Source: Rhynchosporium graminicola
Taxonomy: Eukaryota > Ascomycota > Leotiomycetes > Helotiales > Ploettnerulaceae
Direction of reading: 5' to 3'
NCBI GenBank assembly: GCA_900074885.1
Contig: FJUW01000017.1
Span: forward strand, 379,933 to 443,932
Length of the DNA stretch: 64,000 bases
The notes beneath the pieces are model-generated. The model ran no database searches, was not told the DNA's origin, and saw only the letters and a list, made by a program, of their open reading frames with translations. Of this stretch, positions 46,248-57,727 are shown in pieces (position 1 is the first letter of the stretch; every line of letters starts with the position of its first letter). The translations under genes and the position numbers were made by a program.

Positions 46248-48219
46248 TCAGAAGTTGTATACATTCATCTCTGGAGCAGAGCCAACCAATCTCTCCTGCG
46301 ACATGCTTGGCCGGAACTTTTCTTCCTTTCCAGCCAATTCTGCACCCTTCGCTTTGTTTTGCACTTCCACAAATTGGAAGCCCTCAGCACCTGACTTTGC
46401 ACCTTCTGGCAGTAAATCATAAATCGCTCTAGCGTAGTCGGGATCAATATTCCACAGTTGAGCAAGGTAGCCGACCTTGATAACTTTGGCATCGACACGT
46501 CGCAGCAGCTCAGCGGTGTTGGTGTGAAGATTATGACGTTGGCTGTCCGTCATAACTCGCTTGTACAGTTCTCTCGCCTGGTCATAATCGGAAAGCTTTC
46601 CTTCGTGGTGATAGTGGCTTTTACGAGAAACGATATTATCGGAGACCGCATAAGGTGTTTCTGCAGTGTCTGGTCGGAACTTGTGCTTGAATGAGTTGGG
46701 CGCGTATTGAGGGTTTCCTGCATGATTGGCATCGTTGCGTTGCGTTCCATCAAAATTGAGAGAACTAAAGGACCCCGCCATGAAAGGGCAGTTGACAGGA
46801 ACCTGATGCAAGTTTACGCCGATTCGATGGTACTGTGCGTCGCGGTAGAAAAACATACGGAATTGCAGTAGAGGGTCTGGGCTGTCTTCGATACCGGGAA
46901 CCATGCTTCCAGGAGAGAATGCGGCCTGCTCCACATCACGATGGAAGTTCTCAGGATTCTTATTCAGAACAAGTCTTCCAAACTCGTGCATCTGTCACAA
47001 AATTCAGTGTTGGTAAATAAAAGGGTGGCGCAATCAACTAACTGGGAACTGCTTCCGTGGCCAGACTTTGGTGACATCAAATGGATCGAACCCAAGTAGA
47101 TTCGCATCTGCCTCCTGGGGCTGCATAATCTGTACGAACGCCGTCCACTCAACCTCCTCTCCTCGTTCCATGGTATCCCAAAGCTCACGTTTGGAGTAGT
47201 CTGGGTCAACTCCACTGATTCTCGTTGCCTCATCTGCCGTGAACTGCTTTTGACCATGTTTGGCAAGGAAATGATACTTGATGTAAACAAACTTGCCATC
47301 CTTGTTCACCCACTTGAAGGTATGGCAGCCATATCCGTGGTTGTGCTTCCATCCATCTGGAGTCCCGTGATCGCTGAAGAACATCATACCTGCGTGATTA
47401 GCTTCAGGAGTGAGCGCCAGAAGATCAAAAAGAGCGTTGTAGTCCAGCAAGAAGTTCTTGGGGTTGCGAGATTGTGAACGGATAACGTCTGGACCTTGAA
47501 TTGGGTCTCTGCAAAAAAAGACAGGCTGTGACAAAGTAAGTAAAATTACACCGAGGGGTCCAAACACACTTACAAAGTTCAAGCCGACAATATCATAATT
47601 TCCTTCTCCCGTGTAGAACTTGACAGCGAAGCCACGAGGATTGCGTGCCAGATCCGGGAATTCTCGACCCAGGGTGACGGTCGAGAATCGCATGAAGACT
47701 GGAGTTTTCACGCCCTTGCCATTGAGAAAGTTTGCCTACGATGTTCAACAACGTTACGACATGCGCATTTATAGCAAACTCACTTTCGTCAAGTCAGAGA
47801 CGTCTGCTGTTGTTTCGAAGTAGCCAAAAGCTCCACTGCCGCATGGATGCACCATTCCTAATTGGGGTCAATTCTTGCTCCATCGTGAATGAGATTCGCT
47901 TACTTTCGAGATTCTTGCTCCTGTTGAAGTGCTGTTGTTTCTGGAGCAAGAACGTATCACTGACCAACGGAAGTCCTCCTACAGTCTTGCTATGGGCAGG
48001 ATCTGGGAAAGGGATGCCCTCGTTGTTGGTAAAGTAAGGGCCGTCATCTTCACGATTGCCTCCACTCTGCACTCCAGATACTTTGGCGATGATCTTGGCG
48101 GGACCATCATTTGCATTGTTGAAAAGAGAAGCCCGCTGGATCGGCCGAGGATCACCACCAGCGGATCCAATTGCTGATTGAATTGCTTGTAGGGGATGTA
48201 CGTTAGCCATTGCGTCCAT
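46248..48219 (-). CDS. Haem catalase
   Basis: Five exons (48219-47904, 47857-47784, 47735-47574, 47525-47043, 46991-46248) encode 592 residues. It splits hydrogen peroxide into water and oxygen. Catalytic His109 lies in RMVHPCGSGAFG, the distal Asn183 in GLNFPVFF (relatives have NNTPVFF), and the haem-ligand Tyr394 in RMFFYRDAQYHR. No signal peptide or SKL-type peroxisomal ending, so cytosolic is likely. The protein is longer than the roughly 500 residues of typical small-subunit catalases, with about 50 extra residues before the conserved core, but lacks the C-terminal flavodoxin-like domain of the large-subunit type. In-frame ATGs at 48219 and 48210 are both plausible; an upstream one at 48318 would add a hydrophobic stretch unlike relatives. 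One donor is GTTAGT. Confidence 0.93.
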
Positions 48220-49561
48220 TTGTTGACATTTGATGTGGTTTTTATCGTTTTGAGGAGGAACAAGTTTGAGGAGGAACCAGTTTGAGGAACTGCGGATTAA
48301 GTATATGGCAAATGCCAAATGAGGGGTAGCAAAACACGGGATCGGAAAGACAAATGCTGTGAGGTCATAAGATCAGATCTCGCCATGTCCATGTCTCTCT
48401 CTCTCTCAATGAGGGAGGTATTCAAGCAAATGCTGTTGTTGGTTGGTATGGAAATGCATGATCTCCAATCACGTCACACGTATTAGTATTGGTTGAAGAC
48501 ACGTGATGGCTGCTGCACTACAGACTTATAAATATTGATTGCTGACGTATTGCGTCGCTATTGGTCAATTGCAACATCCGACTACTCGCTTGGTCTCGCT
48601 TTCCCAATGAGCATCATATCAAGTAAGTAAGATTACATAAGATTACATTGTCAAATGTTCAGACGTCATGTTATGAAGTCTTTCGCTCGGTGTTAAGGTT
48701 ATGTGTATATATATATATGATATGTATATCTATATATATATACATACATATATATGATATGTATCTATCGAATAATACGGGGGAAAGCTCCGGAGCGCTG
48801 GGCACGTGAGGGTGGATGGATACCTACCTAGTCATGACCTCACTCCTAGCGACATCTTCGCAAAGACTCTCGTTTCCCACCAATATGGCCTCGTACATAA
48901 CAAGAAAAGGCAACTGACCTGCCTGCCAAAACTGCCAATCAAGGATTATTCAAGAGAGACTGGATTGTCACGACATCCACCAACGTGGTTAGCTCACACG
49001 CTTACGAACAGCTATAAGTGATCATCATTTGCACATTCGGAATTCCGGTTATTGTCAATGCTGCAATCCTCAGTCATAAATACCCTCATGTATCGAGCGA
49101 GGACTCCTTGATAATCAGGTAGCTAAAGCTTCATCAATCCCCTCAAAGATTCTTGATTTTTTCATGGCCACTAATAGGTCAAGTCAAGAAATAAATCGAT
49201 AACCGCAGGTTGCTCTCATCGTGTGTTCGTTTCATGCCAGCACTGCGATTGACTCCAACAGCTCCAAAGCGGCCAAATCACTCAAACAAGTCAAGATAGC
49301 AAAGAATCTAATATCGTGAAAGAACCACTCTCTTCCCACAGCATCTAGAAAAGATTGTAACCTGGCAGCAGAACTGGCACTAAGACCACGTCTTGCGATC
49401 GACGAAGAGACCTAGGCCGTATTATGTTGCTAGGGAAGATGTCGACCAGCAGAGCGCTTGATGTATACGACAGTATTGTTCATAAGCCACAACAAAGAAT
49501 TGCATCACAATTAGTTTTGCGACATGGACAGGTGCACGAACTGCCCCTCCGTACCCAGCTA
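48220..49561. other. Intergenic, promoter of catalase and AT microsatellite
   Basis: Includes a TATAAATA-like box near 48527, an (AT)n-rich microsatellite at 48702-48768, and no recognisable gene. Confidence 0.5.
48702..48768. repeat. AT-rich microsatellite
   Basis: Imperfect (TA)n/(GTATAT)n tract with two copies of ATATATGATATGTAT-like words, able to form a hairpin. About 480 bp upstream of the catalase start. Confidence 0.75.
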
Positions 49562-50290
49562 CTAAGCTGAGCTCGAGCAGTAGACCAGGGCTGATTTCAC
49601 GATAATGGATTGCTTCAAGCCGGAAGTCTCGAGAAATGAACTCTGACATGAAGGGAAGTCAATGTTCTGCCTTCTTGCTGTATGCGCCAATCGATATTGA
49701 TGAGCTTGCCTGCCAAGATCCCCTTGATAGGTAGTTATTCCAGCAAGACCAGGAAGGCATAAGAGGCCGATGAGCAGAAATATTGGAAGTCTGGACTTTT
49801 TCGTAATGACAGGAATGGCCACCTGAAAGCTGTAGTATACTGAATAAGACATGCTATTAGGATCAGCATAATTACTGTCAGGGTATTATATGAGCCAAAA
49901 CGCAGCGAAAGCCTCCAGAACATGTCATATAGGACGCTTATTAGCGGCGACTAGTCCTCTTGTTGTTTTCTCAGGGCACTATCATGCAGGAAACATCTTC
50001 TTCAAAATTTTACAAGCAGATCTTGTCTCCATGTTCTCTAGATTCCACTTTCTGGCTTCGATCCATGCCGACGAAAAACTCGTGACCTCTGGGGGAATAT
50101 GAGCCCCCTTAGCAGTATACAGGCAACTAATATCATTATCCCAGTCGAGGCACTAGTCTTCGAAGCTACCGCGCCTCCGACACCAGGTCCTACAGCTGAT
50201 ATGGCATCGCACGTCGCTAGCATGCGAACAAACATGTCCCTAGATTCTGACAGAATCCCGAGATCTGCGAGTACGCCATGTGTTATCAGA
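49562..50290 (-). pseudogene. Relic of an RTA1-like multispanning protein
   Basis: On the minus strand a block at about 50235-50110 reads MLATCDAISAVGPGVGGA followed by ASKTSASTGIMILVA, resembling the sixth-span region of RTA1-like (lipid-translocating exporter) proteins, where an Asp and a Gly-rich loop are conserved. Hydrophobic blocks at 49900-49840 (LTVIMLILIACLIQYTTAFR) and about 49830-49780 (PIFLLIGLLCLPGLAG) follow. They are in different frames with stops between, and I could not build an intact gene. The family assignment is tentative. Confidence 0.35.
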
Positions 50291-52547
50291 CCTCTGAAAT
50301 TCCCTTAGAATCACAGGTGTGTTTCCTGATAGGAAATCGGCTTTTCACGTATGAGAGACTGTGTCAGTGGGGTCAGAGACTTCCCGCATGCTTGGGCGTA
50401 CCTCGCGAATCTCGACCCCGATCATACAATGTCTAGAGACATGTGCTGATTCGAGATGCCGCTTTAGATTTCTATAATGGTTAGAAGTATTCTGTATTTT
50501 CTGTCGAACGCTTGTCAGGGAAGGGGCTACACCTGGAGCCACATGACTCAAGCGAACAAAACAATACCACTAGCAGGGGACTGATAAGGATCCAAAGTAT
50601 CATTACTGATAGATGCGTAGACGTAGCTGCAGTCATCTGTCGGCCAAATAGTTGGGGTGTTTCTATTCGGATAAATTGCTGGTAAATGATACAAGATATG
50701 CCTCTACTTCCAGAGCCGAGAATCTTCCTCGTTGTGGTCGTGTTACATTAACTAGAGGGTGCTGATACCAGTTGCCAGGAAAAGGCCGTTATGAATAATA
50801 CCAGACCCGGCCATGACAGGAAGTTGCGCGTTGAAGGTGCCCCTTGATCAGCTTTTGATCCTAGGTCTGTATTTAGGAGCCATCCAGGCTCTGGTGTTTC
50901 TGAAATCTGCTTGCGCCTCCCGGCTATTCCATAACCCACATTCCACTCACTCCGCGGTTTGAGTACGTGTTTTCTTTATCAAATCTTCCCTACACGAAGT
51001 TCATGAAGGATTATATGTTTATATCGAGCTCCCTTTTGCCTGAAGCGAGACACGGCTCTCTAGTATGCTCGTCGGCTCTTGAGGCTTACGAAGTCTGTCG
51101 AGACCGTCCTGGGGAAGCATTGAAATCTCATCGAAAGAATACTCGGGAATTCAAAGCGTCCATCTTTTCGATTCAGACTAGACTCATGCCTGCGCTCTCA
51201 AGCATCTTCCGTGGGGTGATGCCCGGTGGTGCTCAACGACAACTCATGTATATATGAAGACTGGATTTGTATAATCTTCAAACTCTTACCACTTACTCGG
51301 CCGCACAGACTCCAGAGACAGCCGATCAGGATAAACCAGATGGATTTTTGTAGTATCGGAGACTATTCGTGGATGCTTTTTCCGCCGCTTCCAAGTCTTA
51401 GCTAGGGGTTATGTTCTGTTTACTTGGCCGAATAGCGGCGGTGGATGATCGCTTCGCCCCTTGATCTAGACAGAGCCAAAAATGGGGTTTCAACTAAAAT
51501 TACTTCTTGTGTAGGAGACTGGAACTATAACAAGCGATGAAACAGGTACAACTAGACACTGGTGTGGGTTTGTGATGTGCTCCAGTCAGGTCACCTGCAT
51601 TTGAGTGCTGAGCCAATGCTGGAGAAGCTCAGGCCAAAATTGAAGAATAAGAAACGAACGAACATATGAGAGAGCAGCGGCGAGAATGCTCTTAGAGAAT
51701 TTTGTTACTGGCAGTACTCGATTGAGCCAATCAGATCTGCAGATTAAGAGGGAGTGTGCTGCCCCGCCGTGTCTGTACAGCATTGAAGCGATCGTGGTCA
51801 CGATGACTTTTGTGATTGAACCATCGAAGTACGACATATACCACCTTTTATTCCCAGCTCTCAGAAATTACAGGCACGTGAATAGTACTGACTTGCAGTG
51901 AGAGGTTCGAAAGTCTGAAGAAATAGTTTGATGTCAAGTCGAAGATTCTGCACAGTCTCGTATTGGGCCGATTGACTCGTTGTATCCTAGATATCTGCTG
52001 TATAGAAATACCTTCATCTTGGCAGCACTCTACCGTATCGAGCTACCTAAAAGGCGAGATGGAACTTGATTCTATCCATGTGGCTTGCCCTTCCGTATTG
52101 ATGATTCCCACTTCCTCATATTCAATACACAGTATTGACACCAGCTGCTGGGCAATCCGAAATAAGTATGAGCTATGGATCCAACCAAGCATGTGTGGAG
52201 GAGTATCCTGGGAGGTAGAACTCCTCGGAAATTAGGCGTCGCTTTTCAGGCCAAAAACACCTGTCCATAATGCATTACGTAGATAAGTCCCGGTGTGGCT
52301 AGAACGGACGACATGATTTAGTACTGCCACTCCAGATCCGCAAACTTAGTCCCAAGCTTGTTGGAGGTGGACCGGCTATTGAGAAGAAGAGGTTTGATTT
52401 CAGATATTTCAGTTGGAACTTACCAACATTGGCTTTCCATCTGCAAATATTAGCACCTTATAGACATCGCGAAGCTTGTATTAATTCTCTAAAGTTGCTG
52501 CATAATCCATGCTCTGATTTTGTAAAAGCAGTTCAAGTTAATACCCA
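50291..52547. other. Gene-poor stretch with scattered hydrophobic frames
   Basis: Short frames on both strands (minus 50748-50939 and 51586-51837; plus 50967-51257 and 51963-52235) have no recognisable domains and could not be spliced together. May include further remnants of the neighbouring membrane-protein relic. Confidence 0.4.
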
Positions 52548-53780
52548 TTAACCCTTATGATTAGGTAAAGCCAGTAGACTCCTGACCGGATTATTTCCAC
52601 CCGTTTTGCCGAATTTGAGATGACCGGCATCAAAGCTTGGTTGGAACAACAAACAGTAAGAAGAACCCCCATAATGAAACATCCCAATTTCATCTCCGGC
52701 CACGACATGCTGCCCTTCCGTAACCAGGGACTGGCACGACGAGACCTCGACCATACCGATTGCCAGAAAAGCAACCATTCCGATCTCATGGCAGTCGGCG
52801 GCGAAGAGGATGAGCAATCTCGTAGCGACGGATGCCAAATATGCCTGAGACTGATTTGGAGGAGTATCATCAACAGGCAAAAGATGTTGCGATGACTCTC
52901 CTGGAATTCCTGGCCTGGTGTATGCAGGTACCTGGGCAAAGTAGCTGCCGGGAATGTGCTTGACGCTGACTACAGTCCCACTGACTGGAGCATGCCAACG
53001 GTGATACGAGAGAGCGGAGAGATACGCTTGGTACACGGTGCCATTTCGGAATAGGGAGCTCGACCAGTGCTGATCTAACATGTCGACGATTGAGTATGGC
53101 TGACCTTTCAACCAGAACTCATCTGACAGTCGAACTCCAGATGTCAGTCGATACGTGGATGCTTCGCAGGGGTGCAGGACAGCTTGGTGCAGATCAACAG
53201 CCATACCGCCGGCCCGAGGTCGTATACCTGGCGCGAATTGTCGCGTGAAGAAATCATCCCATGATCGGAACCCTAGTGTAGATTTGTCTGATGGGTCGGG
53301 ACAGAGGAAGATCTCGACGAAGCCCTTTCCTCCTCCATCTGGTTGGGCTTCGTCCTCCAAGAACTTCAAATTCTGCGCGTCGCACCATCCATTGCCGCCC
53401 CCGAGACACCACCGAGAATCGACCGTCTGAAGGTAATATGCCCAAGATTGTAGGATGAATCGTAAATGCTTGTTGAAGTCGGTGCGTGAGAATACTGCCC
53501 AACCAGCGGTGGTGTTCATGATCGGCTGGAAAAGTGAACTCAAAGGACATCCTACATTTCCATCTTGGGAACTGGTCCATACTGGCGGTTGGCGTAGCAC
53601 CTCGTTCATCAGCTGCAGGAAATGCTGGAAGTTTCGGGCGTGCAATTTGTCATAGGCAAACTTGAATTTCCAAGAATCGGCGATTGCAATCTCCAGACCT
53701 CTGCGCAGAGACTCATCATCATGTATGAATTTTGCAAAGGCGATGATGATTTGAGAAAACGGTCCTGCGATGACCAGCAT
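52548..53780 (-). CDS. Soluble phosphatidylserine-decarboxylase-like enzyme (PsiD-type)
   Basis: Encodes 410 residues in one exon from the ATG at 53780. Features of the pyruvoyl-dependent decarboxylase family: FRSWDDFFTRQF (173-182), FWLKGQPYSIVDML (223-235), TVYQAYLSALSYHRWHAPVSG (His in YHRWH 259-263), and the self-cleavage motif FHYGGSS (Ser373/374), whose serine becomes the pyruvoyl cofactor. There is no mitochondrial or membrane anchor, and the N-terminal helical domain resembles the cytosolic basidiomycete/ascomycete group that includes the tryptophan decarboxylase PsiD rather than the mitochondrial lipid enzyme. Substrate is therefore uncertain: an aromatic amino acid is possible, phosphatidylserine less so. 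The frame continues open upstream to an acceptor-like CAG before 53792, so a short 5' exon may be missing. Confidence 0.85.
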   Translation of the reverse strand: MLVIAGPFSQIIIAFAKFIHDDESLRRGLEIAIADSWKFKFAYDKLHARNFQHFLQLMNEVLRQPPVWTSSQDGNVGCPLSSLFQPIMNTTAGWAVFSRTDFNKHLRFILQSWAYYLQTVDSRWCLGGGNGWCDAQNLKFLEDEAQPDGGGKGFVEIFLCPDPSDKSTLGFRSWDDFFTRQFAPGIRPRAGGMAVDLHQAVLHPCEASTYRLTSGVRLSDEFWLKGQPYSIVDMLDQHWSSSLFRNGTVYQAYLSALSYHRWHAPVSGTVVSVKHIPGSYFAQVPAYTRPGIPGESSQHLLPVDDTPPNQSQAYLASVATRLLILFAADCHEIGMVAFLAIGMVEVSSCQSLVTEGQHVVAGDEIGMFHYGGSSYCLLFQPSFDAGHLKFGKTGGNNPVRSLLALPNHKG

Positions 53781-53854
53781 GTTGGCGTAGTGCTGACTTG
53801 ATTATTAGGAGACGTTAAAGCGAAGATTCATAAGACTTGAAATCTGTAGCTTAC

Positions 53855-54109
53855 TTGATTCCGGGGGGACCATTGCGGATTGACTAATACGAGTGAATTG
53901 GAAGGTGAATCACGAATTCGTGCTTCGCGAATTGGCGGATGATCCACGAATTTGTACTTATAACATGAAGCCCAGAGGGGGTACGTAATCTTGTAATAGT
54001 GGGAGCTGATCTCACCACGTTTGGGACCCTTCCCTAGAAATGGACGAGAGCAAAATTTCCACGCAATCTGTCCGTTATGATTAGTACGAGGAATCGCTAA
54101 ATATAGGTA
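53855..54109 (-). other. Unassigned 85-codon open frame upstream of the decarboxylase
   Basis: Open without stop on the minus strand and rich in basic and aromatic residues (for example IAWKFCSRPFLGKGPKRGEI and VDHPPIREARIRD). It ends at a perfect donor-like GTAAGC that joins in phase to the acceptor at 53792. No ATG is present. It could be part of a 5' exon or, more likely given the AT-rich relic next to it, a mobile-element fragment. Confidence 0.35.
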
Positions 54110-55748
54110 TTAATAAGATTAGGCCTCTTATTTTCAAGCACGACTATTGTATATTAATCATCATGACTTTGATATCCAGGTCCACCAAAGCTAGGAGAAA
54201 ACAATCACAATTCTTTTCCATAACATAACAAGTATTAAGAGGGTTATATAGCGTTAAGTAAGGTTCCCTTATAGGAGGTTTCGCCTGAGAATTTCCTAAA
54301 ATATCCAATAATTTACTAGTAAAGTAAAGAATATTTAAGACTTAATATACTAGTAACTTAAGTAAAATCTATTGACTTAATACAATCTTGTATGCTGATC
54401 ACAATAAATTCTTTAGAAAATCTTACTCAATAGCTTCGAAAATAGTAATCCTTGTGTCTTTGCGCGGATATCATACTCACACCTACTTCCGAGAAAAGTC
54501 CCGAAAGTAGAGTCATTGTGACCTACTATTACTTCTCGATCGCACTACATCGCGGTTTAAATGATTGGCTACTACGAGCACTAGCGTTGATCTTCACAAA
54601 AAGAAACAATACTCTAGCGCGAAAAGGATCGACAACCATGGGACGCCCAAAGTAGCAGAAGCTGAAAACGAGTGTAACAAGCAAAAAATAGCTTTTGCCG
54701 ATTTAGTTCGGATTCGGAAATTGGAATGATCCTGGCATAAATTCGGGTATTCAGTCAGTCGAAATAGTTTCATCGATGGCGTGTACATGAGTCCATTAAT
54801 TGTGGTCAAGCGTTACGCTAAGCGAAGTCGATGTCAACAGAGGTACATCAATTCAGTCTGGGAAATGTGAAGGTCTGCCTGTCTTTACTTCATTGGAGTG
54901 TCAAAAGATATGTTCATACTCAAATACAGATGTTTGTTCGTGTTGCTTCAGCCCAGCTGAAGTCTCAGCATAGGACCGCATGATCGTCGCTGCAGTGACC
55001 ACCACTTGGCCGTAATTTGTGTAACTCAATATCGAGCTGAAACTCCGGAGACACAATGTGGCGCTTAGATTGTCAGCCAAATATTGAATTTCTTCAAGTC
55101 CATGGGATCTCCATAAGGTTTGTGCAAGAAGCAATCCTAGGGCGTGATGCAAGGTGCAGACTTGGGGTTTGAACACTCGTAATATTTTAGCTTATTAGTC
55201 TCTGGCTTCGCGGAGCATTCCTCAAAAGTGATAGGAGAACTTTTGACTTACACTGAGTGTTTCGACCCCGTACAGAGCGGAAGGATCGATCTATATCTGT
55301 ACCACGCGTATCGTTCAAGGTCTTACATTAAAGGTCCGGGCCGAATCAAGGTTCCACCCTTTCCGAGGTTTATAAAAAGCAAATATATCTAGCCAGTATA
55401 TATGCTACTTTGCCTTCCCGAAGTCTACCATCAAACTGAAAGTGTCTTATTCAGAAAGTGTCTGATTCAGAAAGTCTATCTGTGGACGTACAATCTTGCT
55501 GGTTAAAGTGTGCGTTTTTCTTTCACTTCAAGACAAGTTACTCTTATCTGCGGAACTAGTGCTTCACTTCTTGCTTTGAAATAGGTCGTATAATACCCTG
55601 TATACCACAAAAAAGTAAAGTATTCTTCCATACCGTATAGTTACGTGACTACATTGAGCTGCTTTTCATACATAAAAACTACTCTTGAAAGGGAGAGGGC
55701 ATCACTTTTTCCAAAGTCAAAGTAGATTGTGAAGCGACCTATTCTGCG
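54110..55748. other. AT-rich, gene-free, probable decayed repeat
   Basis: 54110-54450 is strongly AT-rich with TATTAAT-type words, as in RIP-degraded DNA. The remainder has short frames (minus 54594-54809 and 54901-55176) without recognisable domains. Confidence 0.5.
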
Positions 55749-57727
55749 CTACTGGCCCACGTGGTCATCGACAGGTAAGAGGAGTAAACCCCCGACGGTG
55801 TGACTTAGATCCAGGATGAAGACGACATATACAACCTCCGGGGAAGAATCATACGTTCCTTGGGTATCGAAGTCAGTCTCCATCACTGTCCACATTTCGG
55901 AGATTAACATGCCCTGTGTACTGAGTGTGAAATCGTTTGCTAAGAGAAGAGCCATGGAAAATCTCTGGCATCGAAGTCGGAGAGTCGCACTCAACACTGA
56001 GCCAAATGGATCGTCAGTAGTCAGCTGCATGGATATACCATCAACTTCTATAAGCTTGACTTCTTCTGTGGACCTTTGCGCTTCCTCTTCAGCATCGTAG
56101 CTGTTACAGGACAACACGGTCGCATACGTGTCAAGCGAAGCCCATGACCAGGAGGGACCAGTAGACGGCTTGATAACTCGACCCTTGGGCTTGAATACCT
56201 TCCAAAGCAGGTCATAGACTAAGCTACTTCTCCACATATCGACAACGTATTGATCTTTAGTCTTGGCATGGAGGTCTTTGGCAAGTCCTGCAATCGCTAC
56301 AAGCCTGTCCGAGCTTTTTGCTAGCTTGCAGGAACCATATTGTTCGACTACTTTACGCCAATTGTCGGTTGTCACACCTCCTAGCATGGTAACTTCATCA
56401 TGAGGATGATAGAAGCGACCGAATGAAACTGGTTCGCCGTGAGGAAAGGTTTCCGAGCATGAAGCCTTGACACACGTCCAAAAGATTTGATGTTCTGTAA
56501 AGTGGAGCGTCAGACGGGCGAGAAGCCTCTCCTGTACGACCCATCCCCGGGTCGCAAGAACCGTTTTTCTAAGAGCTTCCTCAGAATGAGTTACGAAGAT
56601 TAGATTCGACGACCAGCATTCGTAAATGCAATTTTATTATCACATGTGAGTGCTGCGATCTGACATTGTATCCGACCTTTCGGGGGAAGAAGAATCCCTG
56701 GGTCGCATTCCTAGCAGATGAGGCCGCGAGATTCAGATGGCTATTTCCAATATACGGTAGTCATAAGTGAGGATTCTGTCGCCCAATCTGCAGGATCGTC
56801 CTGGATTATGCATAATGAGTCAATCCACAGGAACTCGATTCCTAGATACCGAGCAACCTCAATCGTGTCTTGAAACGTCTGAGGTAGCGTCTCTGGTGGG
56901 ATTCTGTTTCGAAAGCTCCCAAGTCTACCTCGTCAACTTGAAGAACTGTTCAGTAACCCAGCAATGACTCAATGTTGCATAGCGAGGAAGACCTTCGATC
57001 TCCTCGCCGAGGATTAAGCGTATCCCGCCATCCCGCAAATCGAGCAATCTAGTTGGTAGAGATTCCGTATTTGATCGGCCGCAATCATGAGTTATTAAGC
57101 AATTTTTCAACCACACTCTAGCTAGTGGCAATGCGTCAAGGGTATTTATGGCCCCATTCGTGTTGTCGTGACAAATCAATTTTCAAGAGAATAATGTTAA
57201 CAGAATTGCGCTTCCAGACGGAGAAGAAGTAGAGAAGAACGTACTCTGTCCTTCAACTTCAATAATCAGAACTTTGAATGATTGCTTTCGTGGCTGTGCC
57301 TTGTCGCCGGACCGTCCTTGGGCGGGAACCACATCTAAACTTAACTTCATCAGAAGTTGCTCCTCTTCGATACCTTCTCTTCTACAACTCATACCCAACA
57401 GGACTCTGATGCAAGACATGGAGTTCGTGCTTCGCACCCCGTCAAAATTCGGTGGACCTCTAAGTAGCAGTATGCACAAACCACTGCCATCTTGTGCTGC
57501 TATTTCATATCGTCGATAGTACCATCATATACATATTCTATAGGTTCGCCAGGATGTAGCCCTTCACCGTCCACACATTTCCAATAAGCCTTTCCATAAT
57601 CAATTGTAGCTTTAGATATCTCAGGCAAAATTGCAAAAATATTCTGGCACTTGGAGCAAAGCTGATCGAAAGGACGTTTGGATTTTCCAAGGCTACTGAG
57701 GTCGATGCGCGCTGGCAGCGGCGTCAT
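55749..57727 (-). pseudogene. HET-domain protein gene, apparently inactivated
   Basis: The minus strand encodes the heterokaryon-incompatibility (HET) domain in order: a Cys-rich start (LCSKCQNIF), ARVWLKNCLITHDC, LPRYATLSHCW, PPETLPQTFQDTIEVARYLG, FLWIDSLCIIQDDPADW, RGWVVQERLLARLTLHF, and later RLVAIAGLAKDL...MWRSSLVYDLLW and WSWASL. An intron at 56580-56676 (donor GTCGGA) keeps frame. Several lesions remain: a frame change at about 57530-57545, an in-frame TGA at 57183-57185, and a frame change at about 56922-56936 within the domain, none explained by credible introns. HET proteins trigger cell death on fusion of unlike strains; such genes decay often. It could still be functional if there is an intron I missed. 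Confidence 0.6.
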
